64,000 nucleotides of DNA, from contig NZ_QQBJ01000008.1 of NCBI RefSeq assembly GCF_003347205.1, forward strand, positions 186,001-250,000. Direction: 5' to 3'. Positions 51,754 through 61,447 of this stretch are shown here, in pieces (position 1 is the first letter of the stretch; every line of letters starts with the position of its first letter). This DNA is from Mycolicibacterium moriokaense. Lineage in GTDB: Bacteria > Actinomycetota > Actinomycetes > Mycobacteriales > Mycobacteriaceae. A model generated the notes under the pieces. That model saw only the letters and a list, made by a program, of their open reading frames with translations, had not been told where the DNA came from and ran no database searches. Both the position numbers and the translations under genes were made by a program.

Positions 51754-52168
51754 TTTCGCGCAGCGACACCAAGGCCGCTCGCAGGTCGTCGTAGGCGCTC
51801 GCACCCAGGTGCGCCCGCCATTCGGCTTCCACCTTCGCGACCGCCGCGGCGGCGGTCGCGCACAACTCTTGACCCCGAGCGGTGAGCACCACCAGCCGGG
51901 CCCTGGCGTCGGCAGGATCGGACTCGCGGGTGACGTAGCCGTTGGCCGCCAGGTCGTCGACGAGCGCGCCCGCGGTCTGCTTGGCGACGCCCGCCTGCTC
52001 GGCCAGGTCGGTGACGCGGGTGCCTTCCCGATCGAGTCGCTGGGCGATGCGGCTCTGCGCCAGGGTGAGATCGGTGAAGCCGGCCGCCTGCACGGCCTCG
52101 AACACCCGGGCCTCGGCGGCGCGGTGCGCGACGAACATCAGCAACGCGGAGGTCGGTTGGTCGCCCAC
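51734..52168 (-). CDS. MarR family transcriptional regulator
   Basis: 144 residues from GTG 52168. Winged helix (about 35-105) in TLAQSRIAQRLDREGTRVTDLAEQAGVAKQTAGALVDDLAANGYV (blocks RVTDLAEQAG and LVDDLAANGYV) with the beta-wing ESDPADARARLVVLT. The long N-terminal helix and C-terminal helix form the dimer. Divergent from the DinB-like gene with a 17-bp-armed palindrome between them; autoregulation is probable. Ligand unknown. The frame stays open far upstream, but that part lies antisense to the divergent gene. Confidence 0.9.
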   Translation of the reverse strand: MGDQPTSALLMFVAHRAAEARVFEAVQAAGFTDLTLAQSRIAQRLDREGTRVTDLAEQAGVAKQTAGALVDDLAANGYVTRESDPADARARLVVLTARGQELCATAAAAVAKVEAEWRAHLGASAYDDLRAALVSLREITDPYR

Positions 52169-52187
52169 CTGAGCCAGTATAGGTTGA

Positions 52188-52232
52188 TTTAGTACGGATT
52201 CCTGTCTATATTCGTCAGGAATCCTTACTAAA
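52188..52232. promoter_or_regulatory. Large palindromic MarR operator
   Basis: TTTAGTACGGATTCCTG (52188-52204) and CAGGAATCCTTACTAAA (52216-52232), 16 of 17 pairs matched, around an 11-bp AT-rich centre. It fills the space between the MarR GTG (52168) and the DinB-like ATG (52245) and must overlap the promoters of both. Confidence 0.8.
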
Positions 52233-52244
52233 ATGGAGGTCGCC

Positions 52245-52832
52245 ATGGACGACTCGCAGATCTGGGGCCACATCGACGAGCAACGCGCCGACCTCGCCGA
52301 CTTCCTGTACACGTTGACCCCCGAACAGTGGGAGACGCCGTCGCTGTGCTCCGGATGGACGGTCCGCCACGTGGCCGCCCACGTCACCCACTCCACGACG
52401 AACTGGGGCAGGCTCATGCTCGAACTGCTGCGCTCAGGGATGCGGTTCAACGCCTTCGCCCTGCGCATGGCCCGCGACGACGACCGGACCCCGGAGCAGA
52501 TCACGGCGGCCATGCGGGCGATGGTCGGCGGTCGCCGCAGGCCGCCGGGCACGTCGTTGGCCGACCCGCTGATGGACGTGCTCGTGCACGGCCAGGACAT
52601 CGCGGTGCCTCTCGGGGTCGAGCGCACGATGCCCGTCGACGCCGCCGTGGTCGCCGCCCAGCGGGTGTGGCAGATGGGGTTCCCGTTCAACGCCCGTAAG
52701 CGGTTTCCGAACGTGAGATTCAGCGCGACCGATGCCGATTTCAGCGTCGGCGAGGGCGACGACGTCCATGAGCCGATCCGGGACATCCTGATGACGCTGT
52801 CGGGTCGCGCGGGCGGCACGCCCTCGAAATGA
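52245..52832 (+). CDS. DinB-like / mycothiol-dependent maleylpyruvate-isomerase-domain protein
   Basis: 195 residues from ATG 52245, chosen over the in-frame ATG 52233 because GGAGGT (52235-52240) lies just ahead. The N-terminal four-helix bundle carries W-x-x-PSLCSGWTVRHVAAHVTHS, the metal-binding His pattern of the DinB/MDMPI superfamily, and a third histidine in VLVHGQDIAVPLG. In actinobacteria such proteins are often mycothiol S-transferases acting on electrophiles. The C-terminal part (about 130-195) is a small beta domain. Controlled with MarR, which suits a stress or drug-detoxification role. Confidence 0.82.
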   Translation: MDDSQIWGHIDEQRADLADFLYTLTPEQWETPSLCSGWTVRHVAAHVTHSTTNWGRLMLELLRSGMRFNAFALRMARDDDRTPEQITAAMRAMVGGRRRPPGTSLADPLMDVLVHGQDIAVPLGVERTMPVDAAVVAAQRVWQMGFPFNARKRFPNVRFSATDADFSVGEGDDVHEPIRDILMTLSGRAGGTPSK

Positions 52833-52977
52833 GTTGGAATAGCCGGTCCCGTCGGCGCGTTTAGGATGCTGGCGGTTGACCTGGCATAATGGACCGCTGA
52901 CCTGAGGTTCCGGTTCACGCTCGAGCGTTCCAGGCAAGACGCGGGCGACCCGGCGGCCAACGATTGAAGAGGACACC
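52833..52977 (+). promoter_or_regulatory. Promoter/leader of rpmE
   Basis: CATAAT (52885-52890) preceded by TGG is an extended -10; a weak -35 TTAGGA lies at 52861-52866. The leader of about 80 nt ends in GAAGAGGACACC. No L31 or zinc-responsive element was recognised. Confidence 0.4.
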
Positions 52978-53199
52978 ATGAAAACGGGTATTCACCCTGA
53001 GTACAACGAGACCACCGTGCACTGCGGCTGCGGCAACTCGTTCACCACACGCAGCACCAAGAAGAGCGGACAGATCCACGTCGAGGTCTGCTCGCAGTGC
53101 CACCCGTTCTACACCGGCAAGCAGAAGATTCTCGACAGCGGTGGCCGCGTGGCGCGCTTCGAGAAGCGCTACGGCAAGCGCAAGGCCGCCGACAAATAG
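52978..53199 (+). CDS. rpmE: 50S ribosomal protein L31, zinc-binding (C+) type
   Basis: 73 residues from ATG 52978. L31 bridges the central protuberance of the large subunit and the small-subunit head. It has the zinc ligands C16, C18 (VHCGCGNSF) and the CxxC pair in [11 protein letters not shown], so it is the zinc-containing form, replaced by a C-minus paralogue under zinc starvation in many actinobacteria. The tail [15 protein letters not shown] is normal. It sits between rpmE promoter and prfA as in M. tuberculosis (Rv1298). Confidence 0.98.
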   Translation: MKTGIHPEYNETTVHCGCGNSFTTRSTKKSGQIHVEVCSQCHPFYTGKQKILDSGGRVARFEKRYGKRKAADK

Positions 53200-53206
53200 C
53201 GTTCTG

Positions 53207-53264
53207 ACCGACGCCCGTTCTGCCCTTCGCGTGCACAGCGCGCGAGCGCAGGCCGGGCGTCGGT
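53207..53264 (+). terminator. Hairpin with 11-bp stem between rpmE and prfA
   Basis: ACCGACGCCCG (53207-53217) pairs perfectly with CGGGCGTCGGT (53254-53264); the 36-nt loop can fold further (GTGCAC, GCGCGC). It begins 8 bp after rpmE and is followed by TCGTGTT, so it may partly terminate rpmE or act as a processing site. Confidence 0.55.
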
Positions 53265-53307
53265 TCGTGTTGCGGGTACAACGGGCGACTGGGACCAGGA
53301 GGGCGAC

Positions 53308-54407
<1,100 letters not shown>

Positions 54408-54411
<4 letters not shown>

Positions 54412-55265
54412 TGGCCACCGCGCGGCTGCGGCGCGAGATCGACCACGCCGCAGCCGAACTCGCCCAAGCCGGGGTTGGTTCCCCGCGCGCTGACGCCGAG
54501 GAACTGGCGGCCTACGCCGCGGGCACCAGTCGGGGCAGGCTTGGGGTACTCGACGACGTCGACGACGACTTCTGCGGCCGCTACGCCGACCTGATCGCCG
54601 CCCGGGCGCGCCGAATCCCATTGCAGCACATCGTCGGATCCGCGGTCCTCGGTCCCGTGTCCGTCGCAGTGGGCCCGGGTGTGTTCATACCGCGACCGGA
54701 GACCGAGGGTCTGTTGGAATGGGCTGCGGCGCAACCACTGCCACCGCAACCGGTGCTGGTCGACCTGTGTACGGGCTCGGCGGCGCTGGCTCTGGCGCTG
54801 GCGAAGCTCTGGCCCGACGCGCGCATCATCGCGGTCGATGATTCCGACCAGGCGCTGGCCTACGCCCGGCGAAACACCGCGGGATCGCCCGTCGAACTGG
54901 TGCGCGCCGATGTCACCGACGGCGCTCTGCTTCCGGAACTGGACGGCCGGGTCGACCTGCTGGTCGCCAACCCGCCTTACATCCCCGACGGCGTCGCGCT
55001 GGAACCCGAAGTCGCGCAGCATGATCCACCCCACGCATTGTTCGGCGGGCCGGACGGGATGGTGGTCATCACCTCGATCATCGCGCTGGCGGCGCGCTGG
55101 CTGAAGTCCGGCGGTGGGTGCGCCGTCGAGCACGATGACACCACGTCGGCGGCCACGGTCGACGCGTTCACCGCGACGGGCCGATTCGTCGACGTCAAAC
55201 CCAACCGCGACCTGGCCGACCGACCACGCTTCGTCACGGCCACGCGTGAGAAAGTGGCTTCATGA
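54408..55265 (+). CDS. prmC: Release factor glutamine methyltransferase
   Basis: 285 residues from GTG 54408 (GTGA overlap; ATG 54411 is an alternative). It methylates the GGQ glutamine of release factors. N-terminal helical domain (about 1-75), then class I SAM domain with [17 protein letters not shown] and the catalytic [11 protein letters not shown] (NPPY 188-191). Called hemK in older annotation. The next gene starts in its last bases (ATGA), so prfA-prmC-tsaC are translated as a coupled unit. Confidence 0.97.
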
Positions 55266-55921
55266 GTGAGCTATTCGACTGCTCGGACGCGCAGGCGCGG
55301 GCCACCGGAATCGCCTCGGCGGTCAGCGCTGTGAAGGGCGGACGCCTGGTCGTGCTGCCCACCGACACGGTCTACGGCATCGGCGCCGATGCCTTCGACA
55401 ACACGGCGGTGGCCGCCCTGCTGTCGGCGAAGGGACGCGGTCGCGACATGCCCGTCCCGGTGCTCGTCGGGTCATGGCACACCATCGAGGGTCTGGTGTA
55501 TTCGGTGCCCAACTCCGCGCGTGAGTTGATCCGCGCCTTCTGGCCCGGCGCGCTGAGCCTCGTCGTGCGGCAAGCGCCCTCGCTGCACTGGGATCTGGGC
55601 GACGCGGCGGGCACGGTGATGCTGCGGATGCCGTTGCACCCGGTCGCCATCGAGGTGCTGCGCGAGGTCGGCCCGATGGCGGTGTCGAGCGCCAACATCT
55701 CCGGCCGACCCGCCGCCGTCACCGCCCAGGTCGCCCGCGACCAACTCGGCGACCTCGTGGGCGTCTACCTGGACGCCGGACCTTCGGAGCGGCAGGCCGC
55801 CTCGACGATCGTCGACCTCACCGGCGAGCATCCCCGCATCCTTCGCGACGGCCCGGTCACCGCCGACGCGATCGCGAAAGTTCTTGGCGTCGATGTGGAT
55901 TCGCTGACCGAGATCACCTGA
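55262..55921 (+). CDS. tsaC: L-threonylcarbamoyladenylate synthase (YrdC/Sua5 domain)
   Basis: 219 residues from ATG 55262. It makes threonylcarbamoyl-AMP from threonine, bicarbonate and ATP for the t6A modification of ANN-reading tRNAs. YrdC motifs: GGRLVVLPTDTVYGIGADAF, KGRGRDMPVPVLVG, WPGALSLVVRQ, VMLRMPLHPVAIEVL and MAVSSANISGRPAAVTA (as separate blocks). It is the short form with no C-terminal Sua5 domain. M. tuberculosis counterpart is Rv1301. Its end overlaps the convergent gene by 8 bp. Confidence 0.95.
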   Translation: MSELFDCSDAQARATGIASAVSAVKGGRLVVLPTDTVYGIGADAFDNTAVAALLSAKGRGRDMPVPVLVGSWHTIEGLVYSVPNSARELIRAFWPGALSLVVRQAPSLHWDLGDAAGTVMLRMPLHPVAIEVLREVGPMAVSSANISGRPAAVTAQVARDQLGDLVGVYLDAGPSERQAASTIVDLTGEHPRILRDGPVTADAIAKVLGVDVDSLTEIT

Positions 55922-56393
55922 CTCGCACCCCGAGCACACGGAACACCCACGCGGGGGTCACGTCGAACGCCAGCGATCGGGTGGGAAGCGCGGCGAGCAC
56001 ATCGGAGGAGAGCGCTGTCGTGAAATCGAGCATCAGATCGCCGCGAAACCGTGGATCCACCTTGTTGACATCCAGGGTCAGTCGAACCCCGGACTCCGAG
56101 ATCGCTACTCTCGCCGGGCCGTCTTGCGAATCGTCCCAGCACACATCGATGGCCGGGCCGTCGAGACGCGGCATCGACGGGACCAGTGCCCGAAGGCGTT
56201 TGCGGGTGAAGACGAGCAGACCAATGTGTCGATTCGCGCCCCAACTGGAAAACATGCCCGGCACCGAGCCGCTGAACCGTTGCCGCACGCGAACCCGTTC
56301 GGCGACCGCGACGATGCCCTCCTGGTCCAGCTGCGTCCGCAGCGGCGGGGGCAGTCGACCGGCCCTGGTGAACACGCTCAAGATCGACGGCAT
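55914..56393 (-). CDS. Hypothetical protein (PH/GRAM-like beta protein)
   Basis: 159 residues from ATG 56393. Predicted mainly beta strands: VRVRQRFSGSVPGMFSSWG, HIGLLVFTRKRLRALVPSM, GPARVAISESGVRLTLDVNK and LAFDVTPAWVFRVLGVRVR (ends). The middle F-T-x-x-R-L-x-A-L-V-P strand pattern is like PH/GRAM-type domains that bind lipids or proteins, but I do not recognise a specific family. No signal peptide or membrane helix. Divergent from wecA and convergent with tsaC; it interrupts the otherwise conserved tsaC-wecA order. Confidence 0.65.
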   Translation of the reverse strand: MPSILSVFTRAGRLPPPLRTQLDQEGIVAVAERVRVRQRFSGSVPGMFSSWGANRHIGLLVFTRKRLRALVPSMPRLDGPAIDVCWDDSQDGPARVAISESGVRLTLDVNKVDPRFRGDLMLDFTTALSSDVLAALPTRSLAFDVTPAWVFRVLGVRVR

Positions 56394-56497
56394 GTGCGTA
56401 CGGTAAGCCGTCGACCACCGACGTCCAGGCGTTTGTGCAACGAGAACAGCTCGTTCACAGCCAAGACTTCTCAACGTCGTCCAGTACGGTTCATTCG

Positions 56498-57700
56498 GTG
56501 GTGAGCGAAGTACACGACGTGGCCGGCGGGCTGCTTGCGCTCTCCGAACGAGGCGCGGGCGTTCCGCTGCGCGAGCTTGCCCTCGTCGGCCTCACCGCGG
56601 CGATCATCACGTATTTCGCGACGGGCTGGGTCCGGGTGTTGGCCACCAGGGTCGGCGCCGTGGCCTACCCGCGGGAACGCGACGTGCACCTGCAGCCGAC
56701 GCCGCGGATGGGCGGCCTGGCGATGTACATGGGCGTGCTGGCCGCGGTGCTGCTCGCGTCCCAACTGCCGGCGCTCACCCGCGGATTCGTCTATTCTTCC
56801 GGGCTGCCCGCCACCGTCGTGGCCGGCGGGCTGATCATGGCCATCGGCCTGATCGACGACAAATGGGGCCTGGACGCGCTGACGAAGTTCGCCGGCCAGA
56901 TCACCGCCGCCAGCGTGCTGGTCACGATGGGTGTGGCGTGGAGCGTGCTCTACATCCCGTTCGGCGGCGTCGGCACCATCGTGCTCGATCAGGTGTCCTC
57001 GATCCTGCTGACCCTGGCGTTGACAGTCGCGATCGTCAACGCGATGAACTTCGTCGATGGCCTCGACGGACTGGCCGCGGGCCTGGGCCTGATCACCGCG
57101 CTGGCCATCACCATCTTCTCCATCGGGCTGCTGCGCGACCACGGCGGCGACGTGTTGTTCTACCCGCCCGCGGTGATCTCGGTGGTGCTGGCGGGCGCGT
57201 GTCTCGGCTTCCTGCCGCACAACTTCCATCGCGCCCGCATCTTCATGGGCGACTCCGGTTCCATGCTGATCGGGCTGATGCTGGGCGCGGCCTCCACCAC
57301 GGCGGCAGGGCCCATCTCGCAGAGCGCGTACGGGGCCCGCGATGTGTTCGCTCTGCTGTCGCCGTTCCTGTTGGTTGTCGCCGTCATGTTCGTGCCCGCC
57401 CTGGACATGTTGCTGGCGATCGTCCGGCGCACCCGCGCGGGCCGTAGCCCGTTCAGCCCCGACAAGATGCACCTGCACCACCGGCTGCTGCAGATCGGCC
57501 ATTCGCACCGCCGGGTGGTGCTGCTGATCTATCTCTGGGTGGGCATCGTCGCACTGGGTGCGGCCAGCACTATTTTCTTCGACCCGCGCTACACCGGCGG
57601 GGTGATGCTGGCGGCTACCGTGGTGGCCATCGTGGTGACGCTGATTCCGCTTCTCAGACGCCGCGACGAACCCTTCGACGAGCTGTACGACAAAAAGTAG
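56498..57700 (+). CDS. wecA: UDP-GlcNAc:decaprenyl-phosphate GlcNAc-1-phosphate transferase
   Basis: About 400 residues from GTG 56498 (GTG 56501 also possible); TACGGT at 56485-56490 is a -10 that would start the transcript at the GTG itself, a leaderless start. It begins the arabinogalactan linker unit by moving GlcNAc-1-P onto decaprenyl phosphate. 11 membrane helices; active-site blocks GLIDDKWGLDALTKF (DD pair), NFVDGLDGLAAG, FHRARIFMGDSGSM and HLHHRLLQIGHSH. Called rfe/wecA in M. tuberculosis (Rv1302). The atp operon follows. Confidence 0.95.
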   Translation: MVSEVHDVAGGLLALSERGAGVPLRELALVGLTAAIITYFATGWVRVLATRVGAVAYPRERDVHLQPTPRMGGLAMYMGVLAAVLLASQLPALTRGFVYSSGLPATVVAGGLIMAIGLIDDKWGLDALTKFAGQITAASVLVTMGVAWSVLYIPFGGVGTIVLDQVSSILLTLALTVAIVNAMNFVDGLDGLAAGLGLITALAITIFSIGLLRDHGGDVLFYPPAVISVVLAGACLGFLPHNFHRARIFMGDSGSMLIGLMLGAASTTAAGPISQSAYGARDVFALLSPFLLVVAVMFVPALDMLLAIVRRTRAGRSPFSPDKMHLHHRLLQIGHSHRRVVLLIYLWVGIVALGAASTIFFDPRYTGGVMLAATVVAIVVTLIPLLRRRDEPFDELYDKK

Positions 57701-57938
57701 TAGAACCCGATTTCTGACCGGTTCCTGTGTGGTACGGTGCTGGTAGAACCCGAAAAACCTCGCGGGTTGCCGGCCCCCGCGCCGCCCGGCTCACCGCCGA
57801 TCGGCACGGATAAACGACCGACAAAGGGAGCTACCCCTTGGGTGATTCCAGCGCGCCCCGCGCACTCCGATACGCTCGGTGCGCCACGCCACAGAATCAT
57901 TGGGTTAGCCCTCTTGACCGCGGGATTGAGGTGACGCC
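57701..57938 (+). promoter_or_regulatory. Promoter/leader region of the atp operon
   Basis: 238 bp without a supported gene. TAGAACCCGA is repeated at 57701-57710 and 57744-57753. TACGGT (57733-57738) is a possible -10 with TTTCTG (57711-57716) as a weak -35. CGCGGG (57761-57766) and CCCGCG (57776-57781) form a hairpin downstream. A leader of about 190 nt would precede the first gene. Confidence 0.4.
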
Positions 57939-58412
57939 GTGACGACGCCAGCGCAAGACGCGCCGTTGGTGTTTCCGTCCGTTGCATTTCGGCCATTCCG
58001 GCTGCTCGCCGTGTGTGTCGTCGTCGCCGGTCTGGTGACGCTGGCCGCCGGGCTACTCGGCCACCCGATGGTCGGAGTCTTCTTCGGTATCGGCCTGGGC
58101 CTCGGTTTGCTCAACGCGGTCCTCGTGCAGCGCTCGGTGGAGTCGATCACCGCCGAGGATCATCCTCTGAAGCGCAAGATGGCGCTGAACTCCGCCACCC
58201 GTCTGTTGGTGATGACGGTGATCGGTCTGACGATCGCGTTCATCTTCCGGCCGCAGGGCCTCGGCGTGGTATTCGGTATGGCGCTCTTCCAGGTACTGCT
58301 GGTGATTTCGACCGCGCTGCCCGTCATGAAAAAGCTGCGGGCAGGCGATGCGGGAACGGGAAACACCGCGGGATCCGGTGAAGGAGCCGAAGGGCAGGCA
58401 GGAGAGAAATGA
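57939..58412 (+). CDS. ATP synthase subunit I-like membrane protein
   Basis: 157 residues from GTG 57939. Four membrane helices: about 20-40 ([19 protein letters not shown]), 45-65 ([19 protein letters not shown]), 87-107 ([15 protein letters not shown]) and 110-130 ([17 protein letters not shown]), then a disordered Gly/Glu tail. It holds the place of atpI, the gene at the head of many atp operons whose product helps assemble the c-ring; the M. tuberculosis counterpart is Rv1303. The stop overlaps atpB by 4 bp. Confidence 0.85.
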   Translation: MTTPAQDAPLVFPSVAFRPFRLLAVCVVVAGLVTLAAGLLGHPMVGVFFGIGLGLGLLNAVLVQRSVESITAEDHPLKRKMALNSATRLLVMTVIGLTIAFIFRPQGLGVVFGMALFQVLLVISTALPVMKKLRAGDAGTGNTAGSGEGAEGQAGEK

Positions 58413-59197
58413 CCGGCATCAATGTCGCCGACGGATCGAATCCCGTGACCATCCTGGCCGAGGGGTCCGGCATTCAGGTCGGCCACCACACGGAGGCGCA
58501 CTGGTTCGGGCTCACCGTCAACACCGACACCGTGCTGGCCACCGCCATCGCCGCCGTGATCGTGCTGGCTCTGGCATTCTTCTTGCGCGCCAAGGTGACA
58601 TCGACCGGCGTGCCGAACGGCGTGCAGCTGTTCTGGGAAGCGATCACGACTCAGCTGCGCAACCAGATCGAGGCCGCGATCGGCATGAAGATCGCACCGT
58701 TCGTGCTGCCGCTGGCCGTCACGCTGTTCGTCTTCATCCTGATCGCGAACTGGCTGTCGGTGCTGCCCGTGCAGTACACGACCGGCGACGGCGAGATCCA
58801 CGAGCTGCTCAAGCCGCCCGCATCGGACATCAACTTCGTGTTGGCGCTCGCCCTGTTCGTCTTCATCTGCTACCACGCGGCGGGCGTCTGGCGCCGCGGC
58901 GTGCTGGGTCACCCGGTGAAGCTGCTCAAGGGCCACGTCGCGCTGATGGCGCCGATCAACCTGGTCGAGGAGATCGCCAAGCCGATCTCATTGTCCCTCC
59001 GACTCTTCGGCAACATCTTCGCCGGCGGCATCCTGGTCGCCTTGATCGCCTTGTTCCCGCCGTGGATCATGTGGGCGCCGAACGCGATCTGGAAGAGCTT
59101 CGACCTGTTCGTCGGCGCCATCCAGGCGTTCATCTTCGCGTTGCTGACCATCCTGTACTTCAGCCAGTCAATGGAACTCGACGAGCACCATGACTAG
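58409..59197 (+). CDS. atpB: F0F1 ATP synthase subunit a
   Basis: 262 residues from ATG 58409 (ATGA). Membrane subunit with the two half-channels for protons at the c-ring. Helices follow an extracytoplasmic N-terminal stretch; the essential Arg is in the block [18 protein letters not shown]. Also conserved are [23 protein letters not shown] and [18 protein letters not shown]. Second gene of the atp operon; it is separated from atpE by a 63-bp gap that contains a strong hairpin. Confidence 0.98.
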   Translation: MTGINVADGSNPVTILAEGSGIQVGHHTEAHWFGLTVNTDTVLATAIAAVIVLALAFFLRAKVTSTGVPNGVQLFWEAITTQLRNQIEAAIGMKIAPFVLPLAVTLFVFILIANWLSVLPVQYTTGDGEIHELLKPPASDINFVLALALFVFICYHAAGVWRRGVLGHPVKLLKGHVALMAPINLVEEIAKPISLSLRLFGNIFAGGILVALIALFPPWIMWAPNAIWKSFDLFVGAIQAFIFALLTILYFSQSMELDEHHD

Positions 59198-59223
59198 CAC
59201 CGACACCATGTTCGACCCACGTC

Positions 59224-59506
<283 letters not shown>

Positions 59507-59514
59507 ATCGCGTC

Positions 59515-60033
59515 ATGGGTGACCTCAACGTAAGCATCCTCGCGGCTGAAGAAGGCGGTCAGAGTAACTTCCTGATCCCGAACGGCACGTTCTTCTTCGT
59601 GCTGCTCATCTTCTTGGTCGTGCTTGGCGTCATCGCCAAGTGGGTCGTGCCACCCATCTCCAAGGTCCTGCGCGAGCGCGAGGCCATGGTGCAGAAGACA
59701 GCTGAGGACAACCGTCGTGCAGCCCAGCTGCGGGCGGCGGCCGATGCCGACTATCGCAAGGTGATGGCCACCGCTCGCCGCGAGGCGACGAATGTCCGGG
59801 AAGAGGCCCGCGCCGAGGGACGCAAGATCGTCGACGACGCGCGGGCCCGTGGCAACGCCGAAGTGTCATCGGTACTCCAGCGGGCCAGCGAGGAGCTCAC
59901 GGAGCAGTCGCGCGGAGTCACGGCAGATCTGCAGACATCGGTGGAAACCCTTGCCGCGCAGCTCGCCAGCCGCGTGCTGGGCGTCGAAGTCACCACTCGT
60001 ACGGTTCCGGCTACTACAGGACAGGGGCGGTAG
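59515..60033 (+). CDS. atpF: F0F1 ATP synthase subunit b
   Basis: 172 residues from ATG 59515, 8 bp after atpE. One membrane helix (about 25-45, [19 protein letters not shown]) and a long charged coiled coil ([20 protein letters not shown] to the C-terminus). With the b' part of the next protein it forms the peripheral stalk as a heterodimer. Third conserved gene of the operon; the next gene begins 7 bp later. Confidence 0.97.
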   Translation: MGDLNVSILAAEEGGQSNFLIPNGTFFFVLLIFLVVLGVIAKWVVPPISKVLREREAMVQKTAEDNRRAAQLRAAADADYRKVMATARREATNVREEARAEGRKIVDDARARGNAEVSSVLQRASEELTEQSRGVTADLQTSVETLAAQLASRVLGVEVTTRTVPATTGQGR

Positions 60034-60040
60034 CTCCCAA

Positions 60041-61372
60041 ATGTCGACCTTCATCGGACAACTCATCGGATTCGCGGTCATCGTCTTCCTGATCTGGAAA
60101 TACGTTGTGCCGCCGGTTCGCACCATGATGAAGAACCAGCAGGAGACTGTCCGCAATCAGTTGCAAGAGCATTCCGAGGCCGGACAGAAGGTTGCCGACG
60201 CCGACAAGGAACATGCCAAGGCTCTCGAAGAGGCGAAGGCCGAGGCGGCGAAGGTGATCGAGGAAGCACGGCACGACGCGGAAAAGATCGCCGAGCAGTT
60301 GCGAGTTCAGGCGGACGCCGAGCTCGAGCGCATCAAAACGCAAGGCGGACAACAAGTGCAGTTGCTACGGCAACAGCTGATCCGCGAACTCCGCCAGAGC
60401 CTGGGCGCGGAGTCGGTGCACCGCGCACACGAGATGGTCAGCAATTTCGTCTCCAATACGACGGAGCAGTCCGCGACGGTGGACCGCTTCCTCGCCGAAC
60501 TGGACGAGATGGCGCCGTCGAGCAAGGTCTTCGCCGACGCCGTCACCGCCAAGCTGCGCGCCGCCAGCCGGGAGTCGGTGGCCGAGTTGGCGCGGCAGTT
60601 CGACGGGGTGGCGGCAGACCTCGACGCCGACGGGTTGACCCGGCTGGCAGGCGATCTCGCGTCGGCGGTCAAGCTGCTGCGTCGGGAGTCGGTCCTGGCG
60701 AGGCACCTCGCCGACCCGTCCAGCGATACGGCGTCGAGGGTGCAGCTCGTCGACCGGTTGCTGTCCGGGAAGGTCTCTGACGCCGCACTGCGGGTCCTCA
60801 AGACCGCTTCGGAGCAGCGCTGGTCCTCGACCGCCGACCTGATCTACGGAATCCAGCACATCGCCGGCCTGGCGTTGCTGGTGCGCGCCGAGCGCGACGA
60901 TCAGATCGAGGACGTCGAGGACGAGCTGTTCAGGTTCAGCCGGATCCTGGATTCGCAGCCGCGACTGATCACGTTGCTCAGCGACTACACCACGCCGCTC
61001 GACGGTCGGATCTCGCTGTTGAACAACGTACTTGCGCGCAGGGCGAGCAAGAACACCGCCGACCTGCTGCGCCAGACAGTGGAACTGCTGCACGGTGGGC
61101 GCGCCGACGAGTCCGTTCGCGAGCTGGCGAACCTCGCGGTGTCCCGCCGCGGCGAGGTGGTGGCACACGTCCGCGCCGCCGCCGAGCTGAGCGACGCCCA
61201 GAGCGAGCGACTGACCGAGCTGCTCAGCCGCATCTACGGCCATCCCGTTTCCGTCCAGCTCGATGTCGACCCGGCGCTCATCGGTGGTCTCACCATCGCC
61301 GTCGGCGACGAGGTGATCGATGGATCGCTGTCCTCGAAGCTGGCATCGGCCGAGACCCAATTGCCCGACTGA
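60041..61372 (+). CDS. atpFH: F0F1 ATP synthase fused subunit b'-delta
   Basis: 443 residues from ATG 60041. Residues 1-165 repeat the b-type layout: a membrane helix (about 5-23, [19 protein letters not shown]) and a coiled coil ([20 protein letters not shown]). An insert of about 100 residues follows, and the C-terminal part (about 270-443) is the delta subunit ending [20 protein letters not shown]. This fusion is characteristic of mycobacteria and relatives (atpH, Rv1307). It connects the stalk to F1. The gap to atpA is 75 bp. Confidence 0.97.
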   Translation: MSTFIGQLIGFAVIVFLIWKYVVPPVRTMMKNQQETVRNQLQEHSEAGQKVADADKEHAKALEEAKAEAAKVIEEARHDAEKIAEQLRVQADAELERIKTQGGQQVQLLRQQLIRELRQSLGAESVHRAHEMVSNFVSNTTEQSATVDRFLAELDEMAPSSKVFADAVTAKLRAASRESVAELARQFDGVAADLDADGLTRLAGDLASAVKLLRRESVLARHLADPSSDTASRVQLVDRLLSGKVSDAALRVLKTASEQRWSSTADLIYGIQHIAGLALLVRAERDDQIEDVEDELFRFSRILDSQPRLITLLSDYTTPLDGRISLLNNVLARRASKNTADLLRQTVELLHGGRADESVRELANLAVSRRGEVVAHVRAAAELSDAQSERLTELLSRIYGHPVSVQLDVDPALIGGLTIAVGDEVIDGSLSSKLASAETQLPD

Positions 61373-61447
61373 CTCGATAACACCAAGACCCACAACGAAG
61401 TAGAGAGACGAACCGCCGATGAGCGCTCGCGCGAAGAGGAGACAGCA

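Noticed and set aside
56434-56458. Imperfect inverted repeat AACGAG-n5-CTCGTT between the hypothetical gene and wecA
   Set aside because: Short 6-bp arms with uneven flanks; no regulator gene nearby to assign it to.
57737-57934. 65-codon open frame in the atp leader
   Set aside because: Proline-rich, no ribosome-binding site, no known family; more likely part of the leader.
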